From IMG/VR virus record IMGVR_UViG_3300037189_012690, positions 1-64,000 of that record: a stretch of DNA of 64,000 nt; one strand, written 5' to 3'. Within the stretch, counting starts at the first letter, position 1. The number at the start of each line of letters is the position of its first letter. This stretch comes from a virus. Of this stretch, positions 14,328 to 22,390 are shown in pieces. Below the pieces are notes generated by a model. That model made no database searches. It had not been told where the DNA came from and saw only the letters and a list, made by a program, of their open reading frames with translations. The translations under genes were made by a program, and so were the position numbers.

Positions 14328-16220
14328 ATGTCTAAGATTATAGGTATCGACCTAGGTACTACCAATTCATGCGTTGCTATCATAGATGGCAAAACCCCAA
14401 AAGTATTAGAGAACAGCGAAGGTGCAAGAACTACACCTAGTATTATTGCGTATATGCAAAACGGTGAAATCACTGTTGGTGCACCAGCAAAACGTCAAGC
14501 TGTAACTAATCCAAAAAATACAATCTATGCTGCTAAGCGACTAATCGGACGTAAGTTTGATGAGAAAGCAGTACAGAAAGATATTGACTTGATTCCATAT
14601 AAAATCGTTGCAGCAGATAACGGTGATGCATGGGTACAAGTAGAAGATAAGAAGTATGCACCACCTCAAATAAGTGCTGAAGTTTTACGTAAGATGAAAA
14701 AGACAGCAGAAGATTTCTTAGGTGAAGAAGTTACACAAGCAGTTATTACAGTACCAGCGTACTTTAATGACAGTCAACGTCAAGCAACTAAGGATGCAGG
14801 TAGAATTGCAGGCTTAGAAGTATTGCGTATTATTAATGAGCCAACTGCAGCAGCATTGGCATATGGAGTAGATAAGAATGAAAAAACAGACCGCAAAGTT
14901 GCTGTCTATGATCTTGGTGGCGGTACTTTTGATATATCTATCATTGACATCAATAATGTGGATGGCGATAAACAATTCGAAGTACTTTCCACAAACGGTG
15001 ACACATTCTTGGGCGGTGAAGATTTTGACCAAAGAATAATGGATCACATCATTGCTGAGTTCAAAAAAGATTCAGGTGTTGATTTAAGTAAAGACATGAT
15101 GGCACTACAACGTTTGAAAGAGGCAGCAGAACGTACAAAGATTGAACTATCTAACAGTACACAAACTGATGTTAACTTACCATACATCACTGCAGATGCA
15201 ACTGGTCCTAAGCATTTGAATGTTAAGATCACACGTGCTAAGTTAGAATCATTAGTAGAAGATTTAATTCAGCGTAGTATTGAGCCATGTAAAGTTGCAA
15301 TGAAAGATGCAGGCGTTACTGCAAGTGACATTGATGAGATTATTCTTGTTGGTGGTATGACACGTATGCCTAAGGTGCAAGAAGAAGTTGAGAAGCTATT
15401 CGGTAAGGCTCCACGTAAAGATGTTAATCCTGATGAAGCCGTTGCAGTTGGTGCAGCAATTCAAGGTGCAGTATTAGGTGGTGATCGTAAAGACGTATTG
15501 TTATTAGATGTAACTCCATTATCATTAGGCATTGAAACAATGGGTGGTGTTATGACTAAGATGATTAAGAAGAACACAACTATACCTACAAAGTACAGTC
15601 AAGTTTATTCTACTGCAGAAAACAATCAGCCATCAGTTACTATCAGTGTTTATCAAGGTGAACGTGAGATTGTAAGTGGTAACAAACGTTTAGGTGAATT
15701 CAATTTAGAAGGTATCGATCCAGCACCACGCGGAGTACCACAAATTGAAGTTACATTTGACATTGATGCGAATGGTATCTTATCAGTTAAAGCAGTTGAT
15801 AAGAAAACCAACAAAGAAAAAGAAATCACAATCAAAGCAAACAGTGGCTTATCAGAGCAAGAGATTGATCAAATGGTCAAAGATGCTGAATTGAATGCTG
15901 AAGAAGATAAGAAAATTGTTGAACTTGTTGGTGCACGTAATAGTTTAGATAGTAGCATTGGTCATCTTGAATCTCAAATTGAGAATTTAGGTGATTATGT
16001 TCCTGCTGAGGAAAAAACAGCCATCACTGAATCTCTAAGTAAATATAAAGAGACGGCAAAGGGCGATAGTAAAGATGACATGGACGCAGCAGTTAAAGAA
16101 ATTGGTGAGTTGATGCAGAAAACTATTGCTTGGGAAGCTGAGAAGCGCAACAAAGAAATGCCAGATGGTCCTCCAACTGATGAAACAGTTGTTGATGCCG
16201 AAGTAAAAGAAGCAAATTAA
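14328..16220 (+). CDS. dnaK: Chaperone DnaK (Hsp70)
   Basis: 630 aa, full length. The nucleotide-binding domain starts [15 protein letters not shown] and contains [42 protein letters not shown] and [10 protein letters not shown]. The substrate-binding domain follows ([17 protein letters not shown]), then a helical lid and an acidic tail ending with VVDAE near the C terminus, as in bacterial DnaK. It refolds proteins in an ATP-dependent cycle with DnaJ and GrpE, neither of which is encoded here. The start at 14328 has AAAGGAG. Control appears to be a late promoter plus a thermometer-like leader. Confidence 0.98.
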   Translation: MSKIIGIDLGTTNSCVAIIDGKTPKVLENSEGARTTPSIIAYMQNGEITVGAPAKRQAVTNPKNTIYAAKRLIGRKFDEKAVQKDIDLIPYKIVAADNGDAWVQVEDKKYAPPQISAEVLRKMKKTAEDFLGEEVTQAVITVPAYFNDSQRQATKDAGRIAGLEVLRIINEPTAAALAYGVDKNEKTDRKVAVYDLGGGTFDISIIDINNVDGDKQFEVLSTNGDTFLGGEDFDQRIMDHIIAEFKKDSGVDLSKDMMALQRLKEAAERTKIELSNSTQTDVNLPYITADATGPKHLNVKITRAKLESLVEDLIQRSIEPCKVAMKDAGVTASDIDEIILVGGMTRMPKVQEEVEKLFGKAPRKDVNPDEAVAVGAAIQGAVLGGDRKDVLLLDVTPLSLGIETMGGVMTKMIKKNTTIPTKYSQVYSTAENNQPSVTISVYQGEREIVSGNKRLGEFNLEGIDPAPRGVPQIEVTFDIDANGILSVKAVDKKTNKEKEITIKANSGLSEQEIDQMVKDAELNAEEDKKIVELVGARNSLDSSIGHLESQIENLGDYVPAEEKTAITESLSKYKETAKGDSKDDMDAAVKEIGELMQKTIAWEAEKRNKEMPDGPPTDETVVDAEVKEAN

Positions 16221-16226
16221 GCATCA

Positions 16227-16249
16227 AAGCGGGTGATTATCACCCGCTT
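16227..16249 (+). terminator. Hairpin after dnaK
   Basis: AAGCGGGTGA and TCACCCGCTT form a 10-bp stem around TTA. There is no T-run, so it may be a weak terminator or an RNA-stability hairpin. Confidence 0.6.
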
Positions 16250-16265
16250 CAATTATACCTTAACA

Positions 16266-16505
16266 ATGATAAGTTACCTAACTACCTTTCTTGCAGTGTT
16301 TGTAGTAGATATATTCTATACATACTATTTAAAAGCTATCAGTGAAAATGCCGCCCTAACAGCTAGTCTTTGGGGTGCTATTGTATGGTTAATTGGTAGT
16401 TTAGCTGTGATTGAATATACCGCCGATCATATGTTATTAATACCTGCATGTATAGGTGCATTTTGTGGTACATATGTAGGAATGAAACTTAGGAATAGAA
16501 AATAA
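16266..16505 (+). CDS. Small integral membrane protein
   Basis: 79 aa with three probable membrane segments: TFLAVFVVDIFYTYYL, LWGAIVWLIGSLAVI, and LLIPACIGAFCGTYVG. The start at 16266 follows the dnaK hairpin. The pattern is typical of small inner-membrane proteins found in phages and bacteria; function unknown. The stop directly precedes tRNA-Ser. Confidence 0.7.
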   Translation: MISYLTTFLAVFVVDIFYTYYLKAISENAALTASLWGAIVWLIGSLAVIEYTADHMLLIPACIGAFCGTYVGMKLRNRK

Positions 16506-16593
16506 GGAAGTGTGGTAGAGTGGCCGATTACACTAGCCTTGAAAGCTAGAGGCTCGAAAGGGTCCGTGAGTTCGAATCTCACCGCTTCCGCCA
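16506..16593 (+). tRNA. tRNA-Ser (TGA)
   Basis: Class II tRNA: acceptor GGAAGTG/CGCTTCC, anticodon TGA, long variable arm, discriminator G, encoded CCA. Confidence 0.95.
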
Positions 16594-16609
16594 AACAACG
16601 AGTGATATA

Positions 16610-17773
16610 ATGACAGATATAGTAGACGTAAATGATTTAATTGAACAGGGCAATGAATATCGTAATTCAACGCAGCCTGATAAAGCATTAGAATGTTATG
16701 CTCAAGCCTTTGTCAAAGACCCAACAAACCCTCATGCATGGAATAATTATGGAAATGTATTACGTGAAATGGGATATCCTGCACGTGCAATACCTTTCTT
16801 ACAACATGCATGTGCATTAGTGCCTGACTATATAACAGCACAGTTTAATCTATCAGTAGCATATATGTTAATGGGAGACTTAAAGCGTGGTCTTGAACAA
16901 TATGAATGGCGTTGGCAATATGAACATCTAGCAGATACAAAATATAAATTTTCTCAGCCTGAATGGAATGGTGAAGATTTAACAGGTAAAACTATCTTAG
17001 TATGTTGGGAACAAGGTTTAGGTGATACAATTCAATTCTATCGTTTTTTAAAATACTTAACTGCACTTGGTGCAAAAGTAATTTTCCATACACATCAGGG
17101 TATGCAAGAGTTATTTGAACGTGATCCTAATATTAATAGAGTTATTACTGATATCAATGATGCAGGTGAATTTGATTATTGGGTAATGACTATGAGTGTT
17201 CCTAGAGTATTAGGAGTAACTTATGATACATTGCCAAAAGAGATAGGATATATTCAAGCTGATCCTAATTTAGTTGAACAATGGCGAGTTGCATTAGGGC
17301 CTAAAACTAAAATGCGTATTGGTGTATGTTGGAGTGGTCGTAAAGATAGTTGGATCAATCAACATAAAGCAATGCCAGTAGAATTAATGATTCAGTTAGC
17401 ACAACTTAATCCTGATATTGAATGGGTTAGTTTACAGGCTGATGCAAGTCAACAAGAAATGCAATTAATAGAAAATAGTAATGCATTCTTAAGATTTCCT
17501 GGTCATATTAGACATTGGGGCGATACAGCAGCAGTTGTAGCGAATATGGATATGATAATCAGTGTAGATACAGCAATTGCACATTTAGCAGGTGCAATGG
17601 GTAAAGACTTATGGATACCATTGAATGCATTTGCAGTTGATTGGAGATATCTACTTAATACTGGATTAAGTCCATGGTATCCAACTGCTAGAATATTCAG
17701 ACAAGCAACATATGGTGATTGGATACCCGTATTAGAAGGAATGCATAGATTTTTGGATAAAGTCAGAATTTAA
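16610..17773 (+). CDS. TPR-repeat protein with glycosyltransferase-like C-terminal domain
   Basis: 387 aa. Residues about 5-105 are tetratricopeptide repeats (ALECYAQAFVKDPTNPHAWN, then AIPFLQHACALVPDYITAQF). The C-terminal part resembles GT-B transferases of the ADP-heptose or GT41 type: ILVCWEQGLGDTIQFYRFL, IGVCWSGRKDSW, and MIISVDTAIAHLAGAMGK for donor binding. It may add a sugar to a protein or surface glycan. No signal peptide. It sits inside the tRNA region between Ser(TGA) and an early promoter. Confidence 0.8.
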   Translation: MTDIVDVNDLIEQGNEYRNSTQPDKALECYAQAFVKDPTNPHAWNNYGNVLREMGYPARAIPFLQHACALVPDYITAQFNLSVAYMLMGDLKRGLEQYEWRWQYEHLADTKYKFSQPEWNGEDLTGKTILVCWEQGLGDTIQFYRFLKYLTALGAKVIFHTHQGMQELFERDPNINRVITDINDAGEFDYWVMTMSVPRVLGVTYDTLPKEIGYIQADPNLVEQWRVALGPKTKMRIGVCWSGRKDSWINQHKAMPVELMIQLAQLNPDIEWVSLQADASQQEMQLIENSNAFLRFPGHIRHWGDTAAVVANMDMIISVDTAIAHLAGAMGKDLWIPLNAFAVDWRYLLNTGLSPWYPTARIFRQATYGDWIPVLEGMHRFLDKVRI

Positions 17774-17777
17774 GTGT

Positions 17778-17806
17778 TTGACATTACTCTGCACTTATTA
17801 TATAAT
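17778..17806 (+). promoter_or_regulatory. Early sigma70-type promoter
   Basis: TTGACA (17778-17783), 17-bp spacer, TATAAT (17801-17806), 33 bases before the next ATG. It probably also feeds the downstream tRNAs. Confidence 0.9.
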
Positions 17807-17838
17807 TAAATCTCTTAAACCGTTATAAAGGACTATGT

Positions 17839-18060
17839 ATGAACAAATTTAATAGTTTGAAACCAGAAGTAAAGGCAATACTTGCATTGTTAGCTATGAT
17901 AGTAGGTGGTTATGCAGTACTATATTATATTAATCCAGTAGCTATAACATGGATTGCTATAGCACTTCTTGTTTATGCAATGTACAGTATGCTAGTGAGT
18001 TATTTTAGATTCTCACACGGTGTAGATAAGTTGAATGAGAAGTACGAGGACAAGCAGTAA
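17839..18060 (+). CDS. Small membrane protein
   Basis: 73 aa with two membrane segments (AILALLAMIVGGYAVLYYI and AITWIAIALLVYAMYSML) and a charged C-terminal tail. Preceded by a consensus early promoter and AAGGAC. Unknown function; its early expression suggests a host-takeover role (inference). Confidence 0.7.
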   Translation: MNKFNSLKPEVKAILALLAMIVGGYAVLYYINPVAITWIAIALLVYAMYSMLVSYFRFSHGVDKLNEKYEDKQ

Positions 18061-18070
18061 AGGTTGTATC

Positions 18071-18165
18071 GGAGAGTTGGCCGAGTTGGTCGAAGGCACC
18101 TTCCTGCTAAGAAGGCAAGCGGACACAAATCTGCTTCATTGGTTCGAATCCAATACTCTTCGCCA
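18071..18165 (+). tRNA. tRNA-Ser (GCT)
   Basis: Class II tRNA of 95 nt: acceptor GGAGAGT/ACTCTTC, anticodon GCT, discriminator G, encoded CCA. Confidence 0.95.
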
Positions 18166-18184
18166 TTAACATAAAGAGGAAAAT

Positions 18185-18346
18185 ATGGCAGTAAAAAAAG
18201 ATAGTAAACGTGATCCAATGAAAACTAAGACAGGCAAAACTAGATTAGGTCCTCTTAACGTAGAGCAGTTAACTAAACTTTTAGAATCAGCAAGACCTAA
18301 GCATGTTATGAAAATTAAACGTGCTATAGAAAGTAAGACTAAGTAG
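18185..18346 (+). CDS. Small basic phage protein, 53 aa
   Basis: ATG at 18185 is preceded by AGAGGA. A very lysine-rich start (VKKDSKRDPMKTKTGKTR) precedes a helical segment (LNVEQLTKLLESARPKH). This layout is common in small proteins of T4-like phages. Possibly nucleic-acid binding. It lies between two tRNA genes. Confidence 0.6.
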   Translation: MAVKKDSKRDPMKTKTGKTRLGPLNVEQLTKLLESARPKHVMKIKRAIESKTK

Positions 18347-18353
18347 TTAAAAC

Positions 18354-18427
18354 GCCCTTTTAGTTAAATGGTATAACAGTTGATTTGTAATCATCAATTG
18401 GCAGTTCGATTCTGTCAAGGGGCACCA
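18354..18427 (+). tRNA. tRNA-Thr (TGT)
   Basis: Acceptor GCCCTTT/AAGGGGC, anticodon loop TTTGTAA giving TGT, one mismatch in the anticodon stem, encoded CCA. Confidence 0.9.
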
Positions 18428-18437
18428 TTCAACAACT

Positions 18438-18667
18438 ATGCCACATCCAGCGGATATTACTAAACAGATACTTGATAGGATAATGAAACTTAAATCGTAC
18501 ACAGTAAGTGTACCGGTTGAAGAAGGCTGGCTGCCGCATGGTGTTGTACCGTTTGATATAAAGATTAAAAATTGTATTGCTACTGTTACACTACCTGCAT
18601 TAAGCAGAAAAGAAGCAAAGCAGAAGTTACAAGATTTTATCAATGGTGTAGATGAAGAAGATGATTG

Positions 18668-18677
<10 letters not shown>
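18438..18677 (+). CDS. Conserved phage-type protein, 79 aa
   Basis: 79 aa with a central beta-like segment (YTVSVPVEEGWLPHGVVPFD) and a helical acidic C terminus (DFINGVDEEDDW). No family recognised. The last 10 bases, including the stop codon, overlap the 5' end of the next tRNA gene. Confidence 0.6.
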
Positions 18678-18744
<67 letters not shown>

Positions 18745-18754
18745 AGTAGTAAAT

Positions 18755-18828
18755 GCGGGGTTAGTTTAATGGTAAAACGAAAGCCTTCCAAGCTCTAGTT
18801 GAGAGTTCGATTCTCTCACTCCGCTCCA
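18755..18828 (+). tRNA. tRNA-Gly (TCC)
   Basis: Acceptor GCGGGGT/ACTCCGC, anticodon loop CTTCCAA, T arm GAGAG-TTCGATT-CTCTC, encoded CCA. Confidence 0.95.
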
Positions 18829-18833
18829 GTAAT

Positions 18834-18917
18834 GCGAGAATGGTGGAATGGTATACACACAAGACTTAAAATCTTGCGCCGAAAGGATTGAGGGTTCAAG
18901 TCCCTCTTCTCGTACCA
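18834..18917 (+). tRNA. tRNA-Leu (TAA)
   Basis: Class II tRNA: acceptor GCGAGAA/TTCTCGT, anticodon stem CAAGA/TCTTG, anticodon TAA, encoded CCA. Confidence 0.95.
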
Positions 18918-18924
18918 TATTAAT

Positions 18925-19008
18925 GCGTAAGTGGTGGAATGGTATACACGCTGGTCTTAGAAGCCAGTGCCGAAAGGATTGAGAGTTCGAGTCTCTCCTT
19001 ACGCACCA
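18925..19008 (+). tRNA. tRNA-Leu (TAG)
   Basis: Class II tRNA: acceptor GCGTAAG/CTTACGC, anticodon TAG. The D arm and variable arm are nearly identical to the preceding tRNA-Leu, suggesting a local duplication. Encoded CCA. Confidence 0.95.
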
Positions 19009-19024
19009 ATTAATAAATAGATGT

Positions 19025-19201
19025 ATGAAAGTAAACGTATACATAAACGACACATTATACAAAACGATTGATTTAGGAAATGTAACTAGTTATAATCCTA
19101 AAGCAATTACTGACCTTGTATTCGCTGATAAAGAAGCAGGACTTATTCCTGCAAGTTTAAATTTAGATGAATCAATGTCAATTCGTATTGAAAGAGTGTA
19201 G
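19025..19201 (+). CDS. Small protein, 58 aa, unknown
   Basis: Starts at the ATG after TAATAAATAG, a late-like element, with no ribosome site. The sequence begins with a beta-like segment (VNVYINDTLYKTIDLG) and ends SMSIRIERV. No family recognised. It lies between tRNA-Leu and tRNA-Val. Confidence 0.55.
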   Translation: MKVNVYINDTLYKTIDLGNVTSYNPKAITDLVFADKEAGLIPASLNLDESMSIRIERV

Positions 19202-19207
19202 TCAACT

Positions 19208-19279
19208 GGGTGATTAACTCAGTGGTAGAGTAGCGCCTTTACACGGCGAATGTCGGGAGTTCGACCCTCTAATCACCCA
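19208..19279 (+). tRNA. tRNA-Val (TAC), CCA not encoded
   Basis: Acceptor GGGTGAT/ATCACCC, discriminator A, anticodon loop TTTACAC. The discriminator is followed by CTA rather than CCA, the only tRNA in the cluster without an encoded CCA. Confidence 0.9.
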
Positions 19280-19299
19280 CTAAACATAAAGGGAATACA

Positions 19300-19500
19300 A
19301 TGAAAGGCAGAACAAGTGAATTAGCTGCTAAGGCGGCAGGCGGTCTTTATGATTTAATTTTAATTGCAAGTGTGAGGGCACGTGAATTGAAAAGTGGTCA
19401 TGCACCTAAAATTGTTACTAAAGATAAAACTACAGTAACAGCATTAAGAGAAATCGAAGAAGGTCACATAGGTAGAGAATACCTAAACAAAATAAGATAA
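19300..19500 (+). CDS. rpoZ: RNA polymerase omega subunit-like protein
   Basis: 66 aa. The segment GLYDLILIASVRARELKSG matches the conserved helix of bacterial omega, which reads RFDLVLVAARRARQL. TTVTALREIEEGHIG matches its second signature (ALREIEEG). Omega latches the beta-prime subunit and helps RNA polymerase assembly. A phage copy could replace or compete with host omega. AAAGGGA precedes the ATG. It lacks the usual N-terminal residues before the first helix and has a short C-terminal tail. Confidence 0.85.
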   Translation: MKGRTSELAAKAAGGLYDLILIASVRARELKSGHAPKIVTKDKTTVTALREIEEGHIGREYLNKIR

Positions 19501-19505
19501 CATAT

Positions 19506-19579
19506 TCCGGTTTAGTATAATGGCAGTGCGATGGTCTCCAAAACCATTAGTGGGGGTTCGATTCCCTCAACCGGAGCCA
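19506..19579 (+). tRNA. tRNA-Trp (CCA)
   Basis: Acceptor TCCGGTT/AACCGGA, anticodon loop CTCCAAA, discriminator G, encoded CCA. Confidence 0.95.
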
Positions 19580-19586
19580 AACAATT

Positions 19587-19802
19587 ATGATACTTGTAGA
19601 AATATGTTCAGTAACAGGCCCATTAGCAGGCATGCCTCATAAAGCAAATGATAGATATAAAAAATTTTGCAATTGGGCTAAACAATACAATATCATTAAT
19701 TACAAATTTGTAGATAATAGTAAAAGAATCATTGAATTTTTAGATGATAAAGATTATACTCTATTTGTATTGACGTATCCACACGAATACAAAAAGCTTT
19801 AA
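19587..19802 (+). CDS. Small protein, 71 aa, unknown
   Basis: 71 aa starting MILVEICSVTGPLAG, with basic and aromatic stretches (RYKKFCNWAKQYN) and a C-terminal beta segment (YTLFVLTYP). No family recognised. Its stop codon is 1 base before tRNA-Cys; start chosen at the first ATG after tRNA-Trp. Confidence 0.5.
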   Translation: MILVEICSVTGPLAGMPHKANDRYKKFCNWAKQYNIINYKFVDNSKRIIEFLDDKDYTLFVLTYPHEYKKL

Positions 19803-19803
19803 T

Positions 19804-19881
19804 GCAACGGTGGCAGAGCGGCCCAATGCAGCAGATTGCAAATCTGTAAAACCGTGTGTTCAAATCACACCCGTTGCTCCA
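19804..19881 (+). tRNA. tRNA-Cys (GCA)
   Basis: Acceptor GCAACGG/CCGTTGC, anticodon loop TTGCAAA, discriminator T, encoded CCA. Confidence 0.95.
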
Positions 19882-19961
19882 GTATCCTGCAGTCCCTTCT
19901 GCATTACTAAAGGGGGTAATTGGCTTCACCATATAGCCTATTTAACTTATAAAGGAAAATC

Positions 19962-20231
19962 ATGCAAGTACGTGCAAGTCACATTTTAGTAGAAAGCCTT
20001 GAGAAGGCAAATGAATTACGTGAACAAATTAAATCAGGTGCTGAGTTTTCAGCAGTTGCAAGAACAAATAGCAAATGCCCAAGTGGTCAAAACGGTGGTG
20101 ATTTAGGTGCATTTGGTCCTGGTCAAATGGTTAAACCATTTGAAGATGCTACATTCAGTTTGCAAGTAGGTGATTTAAGTCATCCTGTTCAAACACAGTT
20201 TGGATATCATTTGATTCAACGCACTGCTTAA
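19962..20231 (+). CDS. Parvulin-type peptidyl-prolyl isomerase
   Basis: 89 aa, essentially a single PpiC rotamase domain. VRASHILVES carries the first catalytic histidine; FSAVARTNSKCPSGQNGGDLGAFGPGQMVKPFE is the family's middle region (quoted in part: GGDLGAFGPGQMVKPFE); and FGYHLIQ ends the domain with the second histidine. It isomerises proline peptide bonds. No signal peptide, so it is cytoplasmic. AAAGGAAAA precedes the ATG and a strong terminator follows. Confidence 0.95.
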   Translation: MQVRASHILVESLEKANELREQIKSGAEFSAVARTNSKCPSGQNGGDLGAFGPGQMVKPFEDATFSLQVGDLSHPVQTQFGYHLIQRTA

Positions 20232-20250
20232 ATTCTGCGGCAGAACAGAA

Positions 20251-20278
20251 AAAGTTACTTAAGAGTAACTTTTTTTTT
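20251..20278 (+). terminator. Rho-independent terminator
   Basis: AAAGTTACT pairs with AGTAACTTT around TAAG, followed by further Ts. Confidence 0.9.
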
Positions 20279-20280
20279 GG

Positions 20281-20309
20281 TTGACACACTATTCAACTGG
20301 TGATATGAT
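20281..20309 (+). promoter_or_regulatory. Early sigma70-type promoter
   Basis: TTGACA (20281-20286), 17-bp spacer, TATGAT (20304-20309). The next ATG is at 20316, so the transcript would be nearly leaderless. Confidence 0.85.
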
Positions 20310-20315
20310 ATATAC

Positions 20316-20531
20316 ATGAATACTATATTTAAAGTATATTGGACTGATATAGGTGGTGAGTCAACACACCAAGATTTTAATGATATGCGTGAAGCATTGA
20401 ATTGGATGCAAGAATTACGTAATACACATAATCGTACCTTTGTATGCATGGCTTCTGATAATCCTGACAGTGTTACTAAGTTAGGTGTAGCAGAAACAGG
20501 TTCAGATTATGATTGGAAGAAAAGGAGATAA
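20316..20531 (+). CDS. Conserved phage hypothetical protein, 71 aa
   Basis: 71 aa, FKVYWTDIGGESTHQDF followed by a helix with NWMQELRNT and a C-terminal SDYDWKKRR. No family recognised by name. The early promoter lies only 6 bases upstream of the ATG. The following phosphoesterase gene starts 2 bases after the stop, so they are probably co-transcribed. Confidence 0.65.
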   Translation: MNTIFKVYWTDIGGESTHQDFNDMREALNWMQELRNTHNRTFVCMASDNPDSVTKLGVAETGSDYDWKKRR

Positions 20532-20533
20532 GT

Positions 20534-21112
20534 ATGCCAGCAACATTTTTAGTAAGCGACACGCATTTTGGTCATGCTGGCGTTTGTAAGTTTCTACGTG
20601 AGGATGGTACAAAACTACGTCCATGGGATGATCCTAATGAGATGGATGAGGAAATGATTAAGCGTTGGAATGAAACAGTTCGTCCTAATGATAAAGTATA
20701 TCATTTAGGTGATGTGGTTATAAATCGCAAAGCATTATCAGTACTGGATAGATTAAATGGAGATAAGGTATTGATTAAAGGTAACCATGACATCTTCAAG
20801 CTAGAGGACTATACCAAGTACTTTAGAGATATTCGTAGCTATCACGTAATGAACGGTATGATACTGAGTCATATTCCAGTACATGAATCTAATCTGTATA
20901 GATTTGGTACTAATATTCATGGCCATTTGCATGAAAAGCGTGTAATGATGTTAGACACGTATTTGAGTGAAAAAATCGTTAATCCGAGTTATTTTAACGT
21001 TTGTGTAGAGAGAACTGACTTTAGACCCATTTTACTTGAAAAAGTGTTTGAAATGATAAAGGAAGAAGGTGGTACTGTAGGATTCCGCAAAAACACTGGA
21101 GTTTTTATGTAA
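20534..21112 (+). CDS. Metallophosphoesterase (calcineurin-like)
   Basis: 192 aa from ATG 20534. All metal motifs are present: LVSDTHFGH (D-x-H), YHLGDVV (GD), LIKGNHDI (GNHD), LSHIPVH and NIHGHLHE (GHxH). This resembles small phage and bacterial YfcE-like phosphoesterases that hydrolyse phosphodiesters or phosphomonoesters. It is the active counterpart to the motif-degenerate homologue at 56260. AGGAG precedes the ATG. Confidence 0.9.
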   Translation: MPATFLVSDTHFGHAGVCKFLREDGTKLRPWDDPNEMDEEMIKRWNETVRPNDKVYHLGDVVINRKALSVLDRLNGDKVLIKGNHDIFKLEDYTKYFRDIRSYHVMNGMILSHIPVHESNLYRFGTNIHGHLHEKRVMMLDTYLSEKIVNPSYFNVCVERTDFRPILLEKVFEMIKEEGGTVGFRKNTGVFM

Positions 21113-21138
21113 AATAGACCCTTCGGGGTCTATTTTTT
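21112..21138 (+). terminator. Rho-independent terminator
   Basis: AATAGACCC-TTCG-GGGTCTATT tetraloop hairpin followed by TTTTT. Confidence 0.95.
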
Positions 21139-21205
21139 TGGCTGTTTCGGGGTAGCCCGCTAATTTGCTTTTTAACGTAGCATATTGTATACTGTTGAAG
21201 GCAAG

Positions 21206-21213
21206 TTAAATAC
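21206..21213 (+). promoter_or_regulatory. Late-type promoter, leaderless spacing
   Basis: TTAAATAC ends 3 bases before the ATG at 21217; no ribosome site can fit between. Confidence 0.6.
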
Positions 21214-21216
21214 TAT

Positions 21217-22044
21217 ATGAGAAAAATAATTATATTGATGCTACTATTGTCCTTAGGATTAGTGGACACAGCATACGCAAGACATAAAAAGCATGTACAG
21301 AAAAAACAGGTTCATTCTGTTATCCACACCCATGCTAACTATCTGTTGGTTAATCTGACTGATAATTCAGTTGTAAACAGCAGCTATGATAATCAAAAAT
21401 TGAGCATCGCCAGCATAAGTAAATTAATGACAGTTTATACTGTTATGAAGAATGACGAGAATATGTATGAGGTGTTAACAGTAACACATAGCCCAGTAAA
21501 TCATACAAGATTAAATAAGGGTATGGCACTGACTAGGATGGATTTAGTAAAATTAGCTCTGATACACAGTGATAATTTAGCAGCTATTACGTTAGCAGAA
21601 AATGGTAAGGGTGGATTCAATAACTTCATCGGAGACATGAATACTAATGCTAGATCATTGGGTATGTTTAATACTGTATTTTATGAACCAACTGGCCTTG
21701 ATGCTAACAACAGTAGCACGTTAAGTGATATTGCAACATTGACTGCAGAGGTTAGTAAATACGATGTTTTCCGTGAAGCTGCACAAACAGAAAAACCATT
21801 GACTGTACATGCAATAAAAAAGAATAGACTAATTAACATTATTGTTTCTCCAACAAGCACAATGTTTGGTAAAGAAGGTATAATAACAATCAAAACGGGT
21901 TTTACAAACGCTGCTGGATTTTGTATAACTATGTTAGTGAATTGTGAAAATAAATTATATAGTTTAACTGTATTGGGCGCACGGACTAAACAAGAAAGAA
22001 AAATAATAGTAGAAAAATCGCTTCAAATGATAAATCAAGTTTAA
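21217..22044 (+). CDS. Secreted D-Ala-D-Ala carboxypeptidase-like protein (peptidase S11)
   Basis: 275 aa. A signal peptide (residues 1-21, hydrophobic LMLLLSLGLV and cleavage near AYA) precedes a penicillin-binding-protein fold. Catalytic motifs: S66-x-x-K69 in IASISKLM, S118-D-N120 in IHSDNLA, K226-T-G228 in IKTGFT. Low-molecular-weight PBPs trim peptidoglycan stem peptides in the periplasm. A phage copy may remodel the wall during infection or before lysis. The late promoter abuts the start codon. Confidence 0.92.
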   Translation: MRKIIILMLLLSLGLVDTAYARHKKHVQKKQVHSVIHTHANYLLVNLTDNSVVNSSYDNQKLSIASISKLMTVYTVMKNDENMYEVLTVTHSPVNHTRLNKGMALTRMDLVKLALIHSDNLAAITLAENGKGGFNNFIGDMNTNARSLGMFNTVFYEPTGLDANNSSTLSDIATLTAEVSKYDVFREAAQTEKPLTVHAIKKNRLINIIVSPTSTMFGKEGIITIKTGFTNAAGFCITMLVNCENKLYSLTVLGARTKQERKIIVEKSLQMINQV

Positions 22045-22048
22045 TATC

Positions 22049-22056
22049 TATAAATA
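22049..22056 (+). promoter_or_regulatory. T4 late promoter
   Basis: Exact TATAAATA followed by CT, 43 bases before the ATG at 22100. Confidence 0.75.
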
Positions 22057-22099
22057 CTTATGGATATATAAAAGATCCAACTAACTATGAAAGAATACC

Positions 22100-22390
22100 A
22101 TGAGCAAAGCTACTGAAGTCATAGAAGAAATAGAAGAAGAAGTTTATGAGGAATGGCAATACGAAGAAAGTGGTAAGAAAGCAAGTGAATTTCTTGAAAC
22201 CGTATTAATGCCGGTTTTACAAGAATTTGACTACGGTAATGAAGATGAAAATTATATATACGGAACTGCCACTTTTGGAATGTTTATAGAATTAGTACCT
22301 TTATTATCACATTTAGGGTATAGCAAAGAAGATTTAATTGATCAAGTATCACAATATATTGACTTTGTAGAAAGTAGAACCCTTCATTAA
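22100..22390 (+). CDS. Acidic phage protein, 96 aa
   Basis: 96 aa with a strongly acidic N terminus (EVIEEIEEEVYEEW) followed by helices (ASEFLETVLMPVLQEFDYG). No family recognised. It overlaps the next start by one base (TAATG), implying translational coupling with the metallopeptidase-like protein. Confidence 0.6.
   Translation: MSKATEVIEEIEEEVYEEWQYEESGKKASEFLETVLMPVLQEFDYGNEDENYIYGTATFGMFIELVPLLSHLGYSKEDLIDQVSQYIDFVESRTLH

Noticed and set aside
19882-19961. Possible seventeenth tRNA after tRNA-Cys (ends TTCACCA)
   Set aside because: No acceptor, D or T stems can be formed; the CCA-like end is coincidental.
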